Source: Mucidula mucida
Taxonomy: Eukaryota; Basidiomycota; Agaricomycetes; Agaricales; Physalacriaceae
NCBI GenBank assembly: GCA_015501055.1
Contig: JADNYV010000141.1
Span: forward strand, 33,065-97,064
Reading direction: 5' to 3'
DNA: 64,000 bases
Positions 12,087-23,252 of this stretch are shown one piece after another. Every line of letters begins with the position of its first letter. Within the stretch, counting starts at the first letter, position 1. The notes below the pieces were generated by a model. It was not told where the DNA came from, did no database searches, and was given only the letters and a program-made list of their open reading frames with translations. Made by a program: the position numbers and the translations under genes.

Positions 12087-13513
12087 GTGGTCTCTGCTGA
12101 CCTGTCGTTCGTTGAAGGACAAGGAACGTCCGAAGGTCTTGGCCCATACTCAAAGAGCTTGAAGAGCGCGCCGATACGAGGCCAGGCATCGAAACGGAGG
12201 GTGGCCGAATGTGCCACATTCGATTGCTCGCTCTGGAGTGCCATCAGAGACTCGGAAAGGCGCTATCTCAGTCCTGTAGGTCTGGACGACCTCAGGATCG
12301 CTATCGTCTCCGAAGACATGCCTCTCAACGAACAACGACGGGACTTGGGAGGAAGCCTTCTGGATAGATCGAAACGCGACGCAGCGTTTTCGCCACTGCC
12401 CCATTACGTTCATTTTCATTATTCGGCCCAAGAAGTGGTAAAGGCGTATCTGGACCTCCTTTCTACACAGCAGGAGGAAGAGGACATGAATGTATTTCGA
12501 GAGGTTGAAGTGCTCGCGTTGGACGGGTATACATTTGCCACCAATTATGCTTTCGGGCAGTTCATGCAGTGTTTCCCCAAGCTTCGTGCCATATTGGTGG
12601 GGAATATGACTTTGTGTCTGAAGGGCGACAGCTCATTCCCGTTGGCCCTCGCCTCCATCATTAACGTTGTGGTCGCTCAATGTACTTTCCCGGATATTGC
12701 GACCCTAGTCGAGACTGTATCGATATTTCCTGGGGCCAAACGGCTCTTCTCATCCGACATCAGCTTCCCCATCGCCTCCCATCAGTCAGAAACGCGTCCC
12801 GAGCTTCGTGGGACCAAAGTTGTTTCAGCCCTGGAGAGCATAACGGTCTGGGCGAACTCAAGCTACTATTCCTCTCCCGTAGTGTGCGACTCTTTCCATG
12901 TCCTGCTAGAGTCCATCTTGTCAGAGGATTCACCGTTCAAGAAAGACAAGCTGTGTTCGCTGGACATACAGCTAGCGATGTGGGCTCACAGCCATTTCCG
13001 CGAGCCCCAATGTGGTGAAAGCAGGCCAATGTTGCTCGATTTCAATCAGACCGTGGCGAATCGTCTTACACAACTGAAGCACCTTAGGCTACACGGGAAC
13101 TTTGTTTTGAGAGGTGAGTATCAAGCGCTCTGATACATCTCATCATAGGTCTATGTTTCGAGAACTTTCGCAACCTCGAAGACTTCCATTTCGGTTTCCA
13201 AAACGCATTCGAAGGGCAAACTATTTCTATCTATCAACTCGCCAATGAGATCTGCGCCGGTCATTTAGCTCAGCTAAAAGACCTACATGTTACTATCCAT
13301 GGATCAGCAAAGTCCCGCCGAGTCAACTCGATCTTCAGAAAAGCGTTCCACGCTATGGATTGTGCCCTACTACGGGAGGGGTCTTCGACACGTCTCCACG
13401 TCAAGACGTTCCCATCACTGGCCCAATTATATAGGCAGAGGTTCTTCTTGTGCATGCAAGTTTACGCGCCAGAGCGAATTGATTGGGGTACAGTCCGACC
13501 TGTACATAAGTAG
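12087..13513 (+). CDS. Unrecognised protein, LRR/F-box-superfamily flavour
   Basis: A 342-codon exon is followed by a very short putative intron (13114-13148, GTGAGT...ATAG, 35 nt, phase 1). The frame reopens after it and runs to TAG at 13511-13513. Spliced this way the protein is about 463 residues. It contains leucine-spaced stretches typical of F-box-associated repeats in basidiomycetes, for example EVEVLALDGYTF, FPKLRAILVGN, LTQLKHLRLHGNF and FRNLEDFHFGFQN. No F-box is visible at the N-terminus. It does not carry the tail of the FB family. I do not recognise a specific function. The 35-nt intron is at the lower limit for fungi, so an alternative is a frameshift. Confidence 0.5.
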
Positions 13514-15014
13514 ATATCTTAGAGATTCAAGTTGTGATTCTAAATGCAGTATACGCGAGCAAATACCGTTGAGGGACGCTATGGCAGAAATGGAGAGCGA
13601 CCATCTCCATGTCTGACAGGAAAAAAGTCAGGGTCCGCTGCCTCGTCTATTGCAGGGGGGCAGGCTTCATGCGAGGTCACAATTGTGCATGTCGATTGAA
13701 TCGTTCTAAGCTGTACCTGCCTGGATCGATGTCGGGCTGGTCTCGCAACGTTTGAACTTTGAACAACTCCCGCGCACGTGTCAGTCGAAGGTAGATTATC
13801 TCGTGACCAGTAGAACTTTTAATCCAACGCTCACGTCGGCGACTCGGCTCTGGAGTAAAACGAACGCCTTAGACTCTCCGTGGCCTCTGAATGTTCCATC
13901 AAAGATCTGCATGATATGTGCCTGCGCCCATACCTTCCTCCTTGCGGTCTTACCGGATATTCCGGACGCTCCTGATCTTCTGCTGAAATATACATCTTCA
14001 ACAAAGCCTGGTCACTTCTACGCCGCTTCGCAGTCAGTCCGTTCATTTCTTTTGTGAGCGCCGCAGGCTGTCACTTTTCACTGCATCATGCTTGCCGATT
14101 TGTGGAGTCTTCTGTGGAAATCCCTACCGTTTTGTATACGTACGGACACCGTGGTCGACGAAACATGCACTGTAAGCGCGGCTTTCCTGTTTGGGAACAA
14201 GTCCACTTCGGAAGGTGCTCTGTGCTCAGCTTTCTTGCGCCTGTTTCCCAGCACTCACAAATCTTGAAATGAAACAATGGTCAGTGCAGTCGGGAATGGG
14301 TCCTTTCTTCGCCCCTCTTCAGGATATCTTATGGTTTAACGGGTTTTACCTCGTCGTTTGCTCATACGGTCTCTTCGGCTAACACCCAGATGAGTAAGTA
14401 GCGTCAACCCGGTCCAGCTCACCTACAACCCTTACTAGAAGTCGGGACCACTGCGACTCCAAGGACCTTCTTCTTATGATACATCGCGGCTTGTCCTTTC
14501 TGTTGTCTTCAGCTCGAGAGCAAGAACAGGTCACCGTGTCTCCTCGTTTTCTTGCTCCGAAGGCTACGAGCTCTCTCCACCTCTGCAACCGTGATTTAGC
14601 TGTTTACAGATCAGCGCTGTATCTCATTTCGGTGTTTCCCGATGGAGAGATGCACGAACTGTCATGCTCCGCTCGACCGGACAATGTAGTGAGTCACATA
14701 AGCGCTTTATTCTCTTCAAAGGTCAGCTAATTCCGAAACAAAACGTAGCTGTGGATACCGTGATTCCCGTAACACCTTTTAGTCTTGTGTTCGATCCTTG
14801 TTTCCGGTCAACATCGAATTCCGACGAGGAATGCAGCGCGACGCCACAGTGTGGGCGGCTGGCACACTTTCCTTGCGTGCGGGGGGTAAACCCGTGTTTT
14901 GACTACCGACGAAGCCCGAACACAAATGGTATAAAGGTGGTGAGGATGGGAGGATAGCGACACCAATTTCAAGTTATTTCTTACCCACTTCAACGCACTA
15001 CTCCTTTCTGCAAC
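13514..15014. other. Unassigned, possibly remains of genes
   Basis: Open stretches on the plus strand at 13752-14057, 14054-14272 and 14476-14730 have coding-like composition but no motif I can identify, and they do not join through obvious splice sites. They may be a decayed or heavily intron-split gene. The last 200 bases should contain the promoter of the dehydrogenase. Confidence 0.3.
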
Positions 15015-16494
15015 ATGATCCCATCTACCATGTTCTCCGCTTCTTACCAAGGAGGAAACACTGACCTGGTTATCAACAAGGCGCACCCAGTCCCTGTCCC
15101 CAAGAGAGGCGAAGTCCTGATTAAGGTGTCTGCTTCTGGCGGTACATTATCTCTTCTCTTGTATGTTCGTTATGTGCATGATCTGACCACCGTCTTTGAA
15201 GTGTGTCACTCCGACGTAGCGATTCTCTCAGGCGTAGCCCTCGACAGCCGTACATACATCATGGGGCACGAATTCTGCGGAGTTCCAGTCGCGTAAGTTC
15301 TTTCTTCGGTTAGTTGAAGAGTTCCGCGCAAAGCTCAGCCTTTTCAAGACTTGGAGAAGGTGTCGACCCGCTTAAAGCTCAACTCGGAAAGCTCTACACG
15401 ATCACCACGATTACTCCGTGTGTTCGCAGTGTCATGGGTCTGCCTGCAATCTTCAACATTGAAGGACTTGGTCGAGATGGCGGATACGCCGACTATGTTG
15501 TCGTGCCGCAAGACCAGCTGGTACCGGTGGTAAGGGCCTTTTCAAGTCATTCCTGTCATAGGATTGATGAAGGCGTTCATGTAGCCCGAAGGTGTATCCA
15601 TCGAAGAGGCTTCCATGGCATCCGATGCTGCTACAACGGCGTATCACGCTGTACACGATGTGGCCGGCGTAAGCCTCCTTCTCTTAACCTATCACCGCTA
15701 CTCAAGCTCCATCTGTTGACAGATTAAAGAGGGCACCAACTTCAAGGTCCTCATGTTCGGCATCGGGGGTCTTGGCCATCTTGGTCTTCAGTATGCTAAG
15801 CATTACGGCGCCACTGGTATGTCTCGCCTCCACTGAATCCTATCAACCTTCTCATGACAGCCCTCTGTCAGTGTACGCCGTTGACATCAAGCCTGAAGCC
15901 CGCAAACTCGCGCTTGAGCTAGGCGCTGAGGCTGCTTATGACCTCGCGACATTGAATGAATTACTCACGGCGAACAAGTTGACTGTGGATATCACCATTG
16001 ATTTTGTTGCTACGACTCAGAGTATGTTATCTTGAAAGTCTTTCGACTCCTGAATCCTGATAGAGATTGAACAGCTTTTGACTTTGCGGTCTCCGCGCTT
16101 AAGGGCAACGGCTTGAAGTACCCTTCTGAGGCCAAGGCTGTAATGGTGTGTACATCAAATGGAAGGTTGTCATATATTGCTTATACGATGAGTAGGTGGG
16201 CGTTTCGGAAGAGTCGATGAACTTTTCTACACTCGAGATCATAGGCTCTGAAATTTCGGGTAAGCATACTACTCTCACAGCACTTTAGCACCGGTGTTAA
16301 CAAGTGATGTAGTTCTGTCCAGCCTGTACGGTCCACGTAGCTCGACCGAAGCCGCCTTGGACCTGTTCGCGAAAGGCGCTGTTCGCGGACGCTTCAACAC
16401 GGAGCCGCTAGACAAGGTCAACGAAGTCATAGACAAACTGAGGTCGTACGAGATTACTGGTCGTACTGTGTTGATCCCGAAGCATCATCACTGA
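15015..16494 (+). CDS. Zinc-type alcohol dehydrogenase (MDR superfamily)
   Basis: Medium-chain alcohol dehydrogenase that would oxidise alcohols or reduce aldehydes with NAD(P). The gene has about seven short introns; one is clear at GGC-G/gtacat...gaag/TG restoring VCHSDV. Order: N-terminal GroES-like domain with catalytic-zinc ligands in VCHSDV and GHEFCG. Then comes a Rossmann fold with FGIGGLGHLGLQYAKHYGA and an acidic-end strand VYAVDIKPEA. The C-terminal part ends TGRTVLIPKHHH. The usual structural-zinc lobe (four cysteines) is degenerate: near 15415-15460 only one Cys remains before GLPAIFNIEGLGRDGGYADY. The last about 70 coding bases lie inside the left arm of the large inverted repeat, and copies of this 3' end occur at about 32.2 kb and 41.1 kb. 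Confidence 0.88.
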
Positions 16495-16595
16495 GTGTCA
16501 GTTCTCTTACGATCGTTCGATTTGTACATGATTCATGAATGATTAATGTTTATGCAAAGACATACAATACTGGTAAACTTGACTACTGTATAGGC

Positions 16596-18456
16596 CTACC
16601 ACAACGTCGCTTGAATCCCATACTCCCTCAGTCGACGCAGGCAATCTAATACCTGCGACGGGAGATCACCGCCCTTTCGGACACCAATGACAACCGACTT
16701 TAACGCTGACCCGCCTATTTTCGACTGCAACATAGTAACCAAGTCTGCTGACGGCTGACAATCCGCGGCCCACACCAACTCCAGCGACTCGAGTTTGGGC
16801 AACAGTCCACCCGTCTCAGGTGCACCACATAGACTAAAGAACTCGGGATCACTGAGAAGGGATGGTCCACGCTCTTCGGCTTCACAAATCTCGAGAGTCT
16901 CCAGCTCGGGCATAACATACAGTAGGGCGATAATGGCGCGTGCGAACGAGTCGTCAAAGGCTTTGTCGGGAGCATCCCAGAAGACGTAGAACGTGAACGA
17001 TTTGATCATACATTTCGATCTGGTTATCGTGACCAAAAGGGCGGTCAAGATGTTTTGGCAGCCGATGTTGTTCTGGCCGTCCGGAGTCTCTCGCCAGAGC
17101 TGGCCGGGGCACATAGCACAACCCACCTCCACGTGCTTGAGATTAGGTATGGACAACGCTTCGAGGTACCTCGCTAAATTGCTAGTCCAGTAATTAGGTG
17201 CCAGGCTAAGGGAAGTGAACTTGCTGATCACAATACCCTCGTTCAGTCTGTAGGTCGGCAAATGTCGCAGGTTAAGTTCTAGTTCCGCTTCCTGGCCATC
17301 GCTCAAGAACTCTGGAGGAAGTCGGTCAAGTACGTGCAAGTCCGTGTGCTCGAGCATGATATAGTCAAGCTGTTTCCAAGGTAGGCCCTGAGAAGGCCAG
17401 AAATCGCCAGACAATGGATAGTTATCGTCATTGAAGAAGCAGAAGGATTTGAAGCTGGGGGCCGATTCGAAGATTTTCGGCAAGCGAGTCGGTGAGCTGA
17501 TGATGTGTGGTACTTTTAGAACAACGGTCTCCAGCAGATCGGGTGTAATCTGATTCCTGTGATCGTCGTCGTTCTGGCCCTGCGGATTTACAGGCTGGAG
17601 GGCACCTTGGAGCAGTACATCGAAGTCATCTAGTTCTTGGAGTTTGATTTGAAGGCAAATGTCCTTCCACCGCGGAAGCGCGTGAAAAACCCTCCTCAAG
17701 ACGTCCTTGAAATATTCATCCGTTTCTTCGTAGACGTCGTGATTTCCGGCAGAAGGACGCCTATCAAGAGGGCCCTGTATACGTAGACTCAGCGGGAGGT
17801 TCCCACTGAGATCCAATTGACGGTCGACCAGCGCAGGCGAACTTTTCCTGGGCCCGAGCTGGATGATGGTCCAAAGGGAAGGAGTATCCAGAAGAATGGA
17901 TCGCCACTGTGAGCACACCACAGCAAGAGTGAAAGGAAGTTCGTAGCGCATCGGGTCCTCTGGCACGGGCGTGTGGCAGTAATGCCAGAAAATGATGCAC
18001 AGCACTTCGGAAGGGAGACGGCGGATGGGAGACGCATCGAGAAATTGGCGAGTGCGGGTGATGGGGATGTTAAGACGAGTGTGGCGGTCCTCCAATATCT
18101 GTAGAAGGGATTGTATGCGAGTAATTTCGGCTTCGAGAGCAGCTAGCTCGGCGGATGGTGCGAGGAGGTCGTTTTCAATCGTGCGCACGTCACTTTTGGA
18201 AGGCGTATAAAACGCCCTTGTGACGCCGTTGTCATAGAAGCGGGGACTATAGGGCGTATAGAATATAGAATTGGGGCAACGGGTGCAGAGTTCTATCTGG
18301 GTGCTGGTTGTCTCCCTAGGGCTCTTGATGCTCATAAAATAGAAGATATTGCCAAGGGCCTCAGTGTTCCTAAGCCAATTGGAAGAACAGTAATAGCTGT
18401 AAACTTACCTGCATGACATAGCTGAAGACCAGCATGAAGAGGCGACGTGCGGTCAT
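16596..18456 (-). CDS. FB3: F-box/LRR-like protein
   Basis: Intact member of the local family, 603 residues if a 5' exon is included: exon 1 at 18456-18409 (MTARRLFMLVFSYVMQ), intron 18408-18360, exon 2 from 18359. Without exon 1 the first ATG is at 18335 (579 residues). Features in order: LCTRC Cys pair, conserved FYTPSKSDV, coiled coil (LEAEITRIQSLLQILEDRHT), F-box (SPIRRLPSEVLCIIFWHYC), VVCSQWRSILLDTPSLW, LRR-like C-terminal half with MPELETLEICEAEERGPSLL and LPKLESLELVWAAD, and tail GIQATLW. F-box proteins recruit substrates to SCF ubiquitin ligases; the partner of this one is unknown. Its mirror copy is FB6. Confidence 0.85.
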
Positions 18457-18503
18457 TAAATCTTGCCAATGTGGTGGTACAATCGTAGGGCGAAAACCTA
18501 AAG

Positions 18504-18587
18504 GTGGCGTTATGGACGGGGATGATGGTGGAGAGGAAGGAAGGATCACTGCTGTCACATCACTTATCATGATGGAGCACTGCCTCG
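18504..18587 (-). promoter_or_regulatory. Conserved upstream block of FB3
   Basis: Read on the minus strand: GAGGCAGTGC, about 15 bases, GATGTGACAGCA, a pyrimidine-rich TCCTTCC stretch, CCACCATCATCC, then AACGCCAC. The same order and spacing occur upstream of FB4-FB8. A TTTATAA element lies just upstream (about 18599-18606) and could be the TATA box. Confidence 0.5.
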
Positions 18588-19059
18588 CAAAATCATTAGT
18601 TATAAAGCGAGTCACATCTCATCATGATGGGCAAGGACATCCTTCATCAGCATGGAAACTAGCACTGCTAAGAACACGGCACCTAAACGACGTCTGTATA
18701 CTTACACAGAATCTAACTTTCATAATTCAGATTCAGGAGTGGCTTAGTAGCTTGACCATCTCAAGTATGACAACCACATTCAACCTGTATACTCTCGCGA
18801 ATAAGTCTACCAGTACGATGCTCAAAGAAAAAAACTGTCATCAAGATGTTGCATACATGACAACACGCAGTGCTGCATTCCGGACGTCGAGCCCCACCAG
18901 ACCTGAGCGCTGACTCCGTCATTCTCACTCACATGTAATCTATACTGTACCCTGAAGTCATGGATGAAGACGACGAGAGTTAAACTTGCAGGCTTTCTTG
19001 AGGTCATTTCGAAGATTGTCGCCAAAATTGTCGGTGCCGCTGGTGTCGGTGTACGTTCC
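18588..19059. other. Non-coding stretch within the left arm
   Basis: Spacer between the FB3 promoter and the HIT-finger pseudogene. It is mirrored at about 29602-30067. No conserved reading frame between the two copies was seen. Confidence 0.35.
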
Positions 19060-20140
19060 AACCTAAACGACATCATCATCAGCAGTGCCGTCTCCACATG
19101 GCGCAACAGCGAAGGAGGACGAGTTAGTCGTGAACCTGAGGAAGAGGTCATCGCAGTCCTGGGACGAAGAAGCTAGGACAAAGCCGCAATCAATATCCAT
19201 CTCAAGCAGGAAATATCTTGGTGGACGCTTCAGTGAGTCCCGACGACTCTTACACCTGCTTGTACTCCTCATCCGCCATTCTCTGGCGCTCAGCGATTGC
19301 ACCTTCGAACCGTCCTGGAAAACTCTGCCTTCCAACGCAAGCGCCGCATATCAGACATGTTTCTTCTTGGAGGTTCCTCAAATGCATCGTGCAGATCACC
19401 CAGCATGCGGAACGCATTATCGTACGGATGGGGCTCGGCTTCGATAACGACGTGCGAACGGAGAAACAAGAAGTCGGCGAAGAGTACAGATTGCGGGTAC
19501 GTCCTTCAGTGATAACATCGTCGAAGGACGCGAACACCAACGCGGAGTTAGGAAAGGAAGCAAGGCGGTCAAGAGGACTGGCGCCTCGTTGACTTTCTGA
19601 GGGAAAGCATTGCAAGGTGCCGACATGTCAGATATGGCGAGTGAATTGGGCATAATCCTTGTCGTAGAGGTGGGCTGTAAACCAGCAAGGATATCCGGTG
19701 GCGGCGGTTTGGTATTGGATGCTGTTTCCTTGTAAACGACAGCAGCGTAAAAGGCGATGTAAGAAATCGAGCGCGCTCCTGCCGTCAAACATTCTCAAAG
19801 CGCGTCCGTATCGTTCGAGGTCCACACCAGTCAACCTGTCTGCCATATCCTCTTCGTCATTGCTGTCTTCCGCTTAAGCATTTCCATCATCTTCAGTCGC
19901 TCCTCTGCTTTAGCCGTCGCGCCCTGCTGCGTGATCTCTCTTCCGGTAAAATCCGCGGGAGCATTTGCATGTGTTGGGCTTCAGAAACATTGCAGGATAT
20001 GGGACATTGCAAGATGGACATGTGTATTTTGCTATTGGTCTGCTACATCTATGGACAAGGTTAGTCCTGGGATAGAAATAGAAGAGGCGGACGTACAGTT
20101 TGCACAAGGATAGAAGAATATACCATCTAGAGTAGATGAT
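19060..20140 (-). pseudogene. HIT-type zinc finger protein (ZNHIT2-like), decayed, left copy
   Basis: Minus-strand remains of a zf-HIT protein. Near 20107-19930 a degenerate finger is readable: YPCANC, AKYTCPSCNVPY, then CSRGFYRK, the usual end of this finger. Next, in shifting frames, come AEERLKMMEMLKRK, DSNDEEDMADRLTGVDLERYG (an acidic segment followed by RL-GVDL, typical of ZNHIT2 homologues), PPPDILAGLQPT and LLTALLPFLTPRW. At least four frame changes are needed and the second Cys pair of the finger is damaged, so no full product is possible. ZNHIT2 proteins work with R2TP/HSP90 in assembling RNA-protein complexes (known for the family). An intact parent copy is not in this window. Confidence 0.6.
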
Positions 20141-20468
20141 AGGCCAACTGCCGTGGCGAACATTGAGATATTTACCTGAAGATATTTGTAGAATGATAGT
20201 GTTGTGAGCAAAGAGAATGTGAGCACGTGGCTCGGATATTTCTTTCGAGTTGCCGACGACTTCGCTTCACGACTCGGCGATCCTAGCGCGCGCGACCTGC
20301 CGGTCGTCACCAATACGCTCTGCACCGTGGCCGTCGATGACCACTCAACACCGATTTAGTAACAGAAACGGCGAGCAAAATTGTTGTTCTTGTCTCAATT
20401 GATGTTTTATGCATTGAAGGATTACACTGTACTACAGGACTATTGATCTGACTACTTACGCTACAGAC

Positions 20469-22145
20469 CTACCACAACGTCGCCCGGATCCCATTCTCCC
20501 TCAACCGATGCAGACAATCTAATACCTGCGGCGGGAGGTCACCGCCCTTTCGGACACCAATGACAACCGACTTTAACGCTGACCCGCCTATCCTTGAATG
20601 CAGCATAGGGATTAACTTGTCTATCGGCGGCTGCCTATCCGCCGCCCAAACCAACTTCAGTGACTCGAGCTTGGACAACAGTCCACCCGTCTCAGGTCCA
20701 CCACATAGACTAAAGAACTCGGGATCACTGAGAAGGGATGGTCCACGCTCCCCGGCTTCGCGAATCTCGAGTGTCTCTAGCTCGGGCACGACGTGTAGCA
20801 AGGCGATGATGGCGCGTGAGAACGAGTCGTCGAATGCTTTATCGGGCGCATCCCAGAAGACACAGAACCTGAACGATTTAATGTTGCATTTCGACCTAGT
20901 AATCACAGCCAAAAGCGCGCTCAAGATGTTCTGGCCACCAATGTTGTTCAGGCCATCCGGAGTCTCTCGCCAGAGCTCGTATGGGTGCATGGCACAACCC
21001 ATCTCAACGCGCTCGAGAGTAGGAGAGTATAAGGCTTCGAGGTACCTCGGTAACTCACCACCGGCAGCCCAGCGGATAGGTATGAGTCTGAGGAATGTGA
21101 AGTTCCTGGATATAATTTGGGCGGTTGGCAGGTGCGATGCGTAGGACGGCGGCTGTCGGAAGTAGATTGCCACCTCCGCTTCTTTACCATCGCTGAAGAA
21201 CTCTGCAGGAAGCTGTCCCAGTACGCGCAAGTCCGCGTGTTCCAGATGTACCTTTTTCAGCTGATTCCAAGGTAAGCCACGAGACGGCCAAAAGGCGTCA
21301 ATGTAGTGTGGGCGGCCATCCGCGTTGAATAAACAGAAGGCCTTCAACCGGGGGGCCAATTCAAATACATCTGGCAGGTCAATTGAGACGTGCTGAGGAA
21401 AACGTCTTACTTTCAATGTAACGGCCTCTAGCAGATCCGGTATGATTGGGCTCCTGAGGTCGTGACCTTGCAAATTTGCAGGCTGGACGGCCCCGTTGAG
21501 CAGGGTATTAAAGTTTTCTAGTTCCTGGGGTTCGATTTGAATGCAAACGTCCTGCCATCGCGGAAGCGCTCGAAAGAGCCTTCTCAAGACAGCCTTGAAA
21601 TATTCGTCCGTCTCTTCGTAGACGTCGTGGTTTGCGGCGGAAGGACGTCCATCAAGCGGGCCCTGGATGCGTGGACTCAGCGGGAGGCTTCCACTGAGAT
21701 CCAGTTGACGATCGACAATGGCAGGCGAACTTTTCGAGGGTCCGAGATGGATGACGGTCCAGAGAACAGGCGTCTTCATTACGATGGCACGCCAGTGTGA
21801 GCACACTACAGCAAGGGTGAATGGAAGTTGGTAGCCCATCACGTCCCCAGGCACGGGCGTGTGGCAGAAAGACAAGAAGATAATGCGTAGCACATCGAAT
21901 GGGAGACGGCGGACGGGAGAAGCGGCTATGAATTGCCGAGTGCGGGTGACGGGGATGTTGAGGCGGGTGTGGCGGTCCTCCAAAAACTGTAGGAGGGATT
22001 TCGTACGAGTAATCTCGGCTGTGAGAGCAGCTAGTTCGATGGATGGTTTGGAGAGGTCGGACTGGATTGCGAGTACTTCACTTTCGGAGGGCGTGTAAAA
22101 CGCCCTCAAGTCGCCGTGGTTATAGAAGGGAGGAATGAACGGCAT
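20469..22145 (-). CDS. FB4: F-box/LRR-like protein
   Basis: Intact 558-codon frame from ATG at 22145 (MPFIPPFYNHGDLRAFYTP). The frame stays open upstream to about 22214, but only with non-ATG codons and then a TAA. At the position where FB7 has its ATG (MAES...) this gene has CTA, and the LCTQC Cys pair is lost. Coiled coil, F-box (SPVRRLPFDVLRIIFLSFC), VVCSHWRAIVMKTPVLW and LRR-like half are all present, ending GIRATLW. Mirror partner of FB5. Its translation start may therefore lie downstream of the ancestral one; an upstream spliced exon was not found. Confidence 0.82.
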   Translation of the reverse strand: MPFIPPFYNHGDLRAFYTPSESEVLAIQSDLSKPSIELAALTAEITRTKSLLQFLEDRHTRLNIPVTRTRQFIAASPVRRLPFDVLRIIFLSFCHTPVPGDVMGYQLPFTLAVVCSHWRAIVMKTPVLWTVIHLGPSKSSPAIVDRQLDLSGSLPLSPRIQGPLDGRPSAANHDVYEETDEYFKAVLRRLFRALPRWQDVCIQIEPQELENFNTLLNGAVQPANLQGHDLRSPIIPDLLEAVTLKVRRFPQHVSIDLPDVFELAPRLKAFCLFNADGRPHYIDAFWPSRGLPWNQLKKVHLEHADLRVLGQLPAEFFSDGKEAEVAIYFRQPPSYASHLPTAQIISRNFTFLRLIPIRWAAGGELPRYLEALYSPTLERVEMGCAMHPYELWRETPDGLNNIGGQNILSALLAVITRSKCNIKSFRFCVFWDAPDKAFDDSFSRAIIALLHVVPELETLEIREAGERGPSLLSDPEFFSLCGGPETGGLLSKLESLKLVWAADRQPPIDKLIPMLHSRIGGSALKSVVIGVRKGGDLPPQVLDCLHRLRENGIRATLW

Positions 22146-22224
22146 GTGATCATGGGGCTGAGCGAAGTGTTCAAGATTGATGGTCGCAAATGCAGCTAGG
22201 TAATTATAGGGCAAGGATTACAGT

Positions 22225-22308
22225 GTGGCGTTTTGGACCTGGGTGATGGTGGGACGGAAGGAAGGACCGCCCATGCTGTCACATCATTTATTTTGCAGCA
22301 CTGCCTCG
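22225..22308 (-). promoter_or_regulatory. Conserved upstream block of FB4
   Basis: Same module as upstream of FB3: GAGGCAGTGC, GATGTGACAGCA, TCCTTCCTTCCGTCCCACCA and AACGCCAC on the minus strand. Confidence 0.5.
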
Positions 22309-22740
22309 GAAATGGAACAAGTCACTTCTTATTGTGACTGTTCATTTTCAGGCTTCGAGCACTTTCCAATCAAAAAAACATGCATATACAATGACAATGC
22401 TATGATAGCTGCTGGCTCGCACTGGTAAGATTATTGAAAACCATGATGTCCGCCGAGCTGGTGATAAATCTCACACCGTACATCGATTAACGCGAGATAC
22501 TTCTACGAGAGACGCTCCAAGCTTCTAGAGGTGTGTCCGAAACAATAAGCATTAGCGCCACACTACTTATCAGAGTTTGACATCAACCGTAAATGCTCCA
22601 CATCATTCGGAAATAGTGCGTCGTTGATCAATTCAAGACCAAGAGAAGCCTACGACTTGTGTCCCATCAACACGAACATTTCACCCAAATTCACCTCTGG
22701 CCATCGATCCCGCACCCCAACCAGATTGACCGCTTACATA

Positions 22741-23252
22741 TCTTTAACATTGTGTGCACTGTGAACTTACGAAATGATGTGCTTATGAACCAACAATGGA
22801 CACACAGGGCCTTGACAAACAGGTGGAGCGGAGAAGGTACGCACTCTAGCGAGGCCACCGACACGACAATATTATGTGAAATGAATGTCAGGCGACACAC
22901 TGAGGTGCATGTGGAGGCGACTTCATTGCTGGACCACCGCTGCGTATAGGGTCGAGTCTCGACCTTCCACCAAAAAAAAGAGTAACTGCGCTGAATGCGT
23001 GTTGATGCATGATGCTCCTGACAGCCAGCAGTAGCAGGGAGCCCATGAATGACGGCGTCTAACGTCCGCAGACGAAAGTCGATCTGACGGCATCCAGGCT
23101 TGTACGGCGCGTGAAATACGGTACATGAGCTATCGTCGCGGGACGCGCCACGGGCGATTGGCAGTGGTAGGAGGGAACCAGCATTTTGGAAATTTCGGGC
23201 TGTGGAGAGGGTAGCTAAACAAGCGACAATGAAAAGGTTAATACATGTTAGA
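22741..23252. other. Inner loop spacer
   Basis: Between the end of the left arm and the 3' end of the CwfJ gene. A long minus-strand frame here (22691-23308) overlaps the CwfJ end and shows no motif, so it was not taken as a gene. Confidence 0.4.

Larger units (their letters stand above)
16426..22740. repeat. Left arm of a large inverted repeat
   Basis: About 6.3 kb that reappears in reverse orientation at about 26110-32217. Order from the outer edge inward: 3' end of the alcohol dehydrogenase, FB3 (minus), HIT-finger pseudogene (minus), FB4 (minus), then about 500 bases of upstream sequence. The outer edge was placed where the dehydrogenase codons for the stretch ending LRSYEITGRTVLIPK cease to match. 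The inner edge was placed after a shared run, TTCACCTCTGGCCATCGATC. Similarity is high but not perfect: many substitutions, a different repeat composition near the loop, and one 189-bp indel. Confidence 0.9.

Noticed and set aside
20560..21144. Long antisense frames inside FB3-FB8 genes (for example 194 codons here and at 27713-28297)
   Set aside because: They mirror the real coding strand's codon pattern and recur in every paralogue only because the sense strand is conserved.
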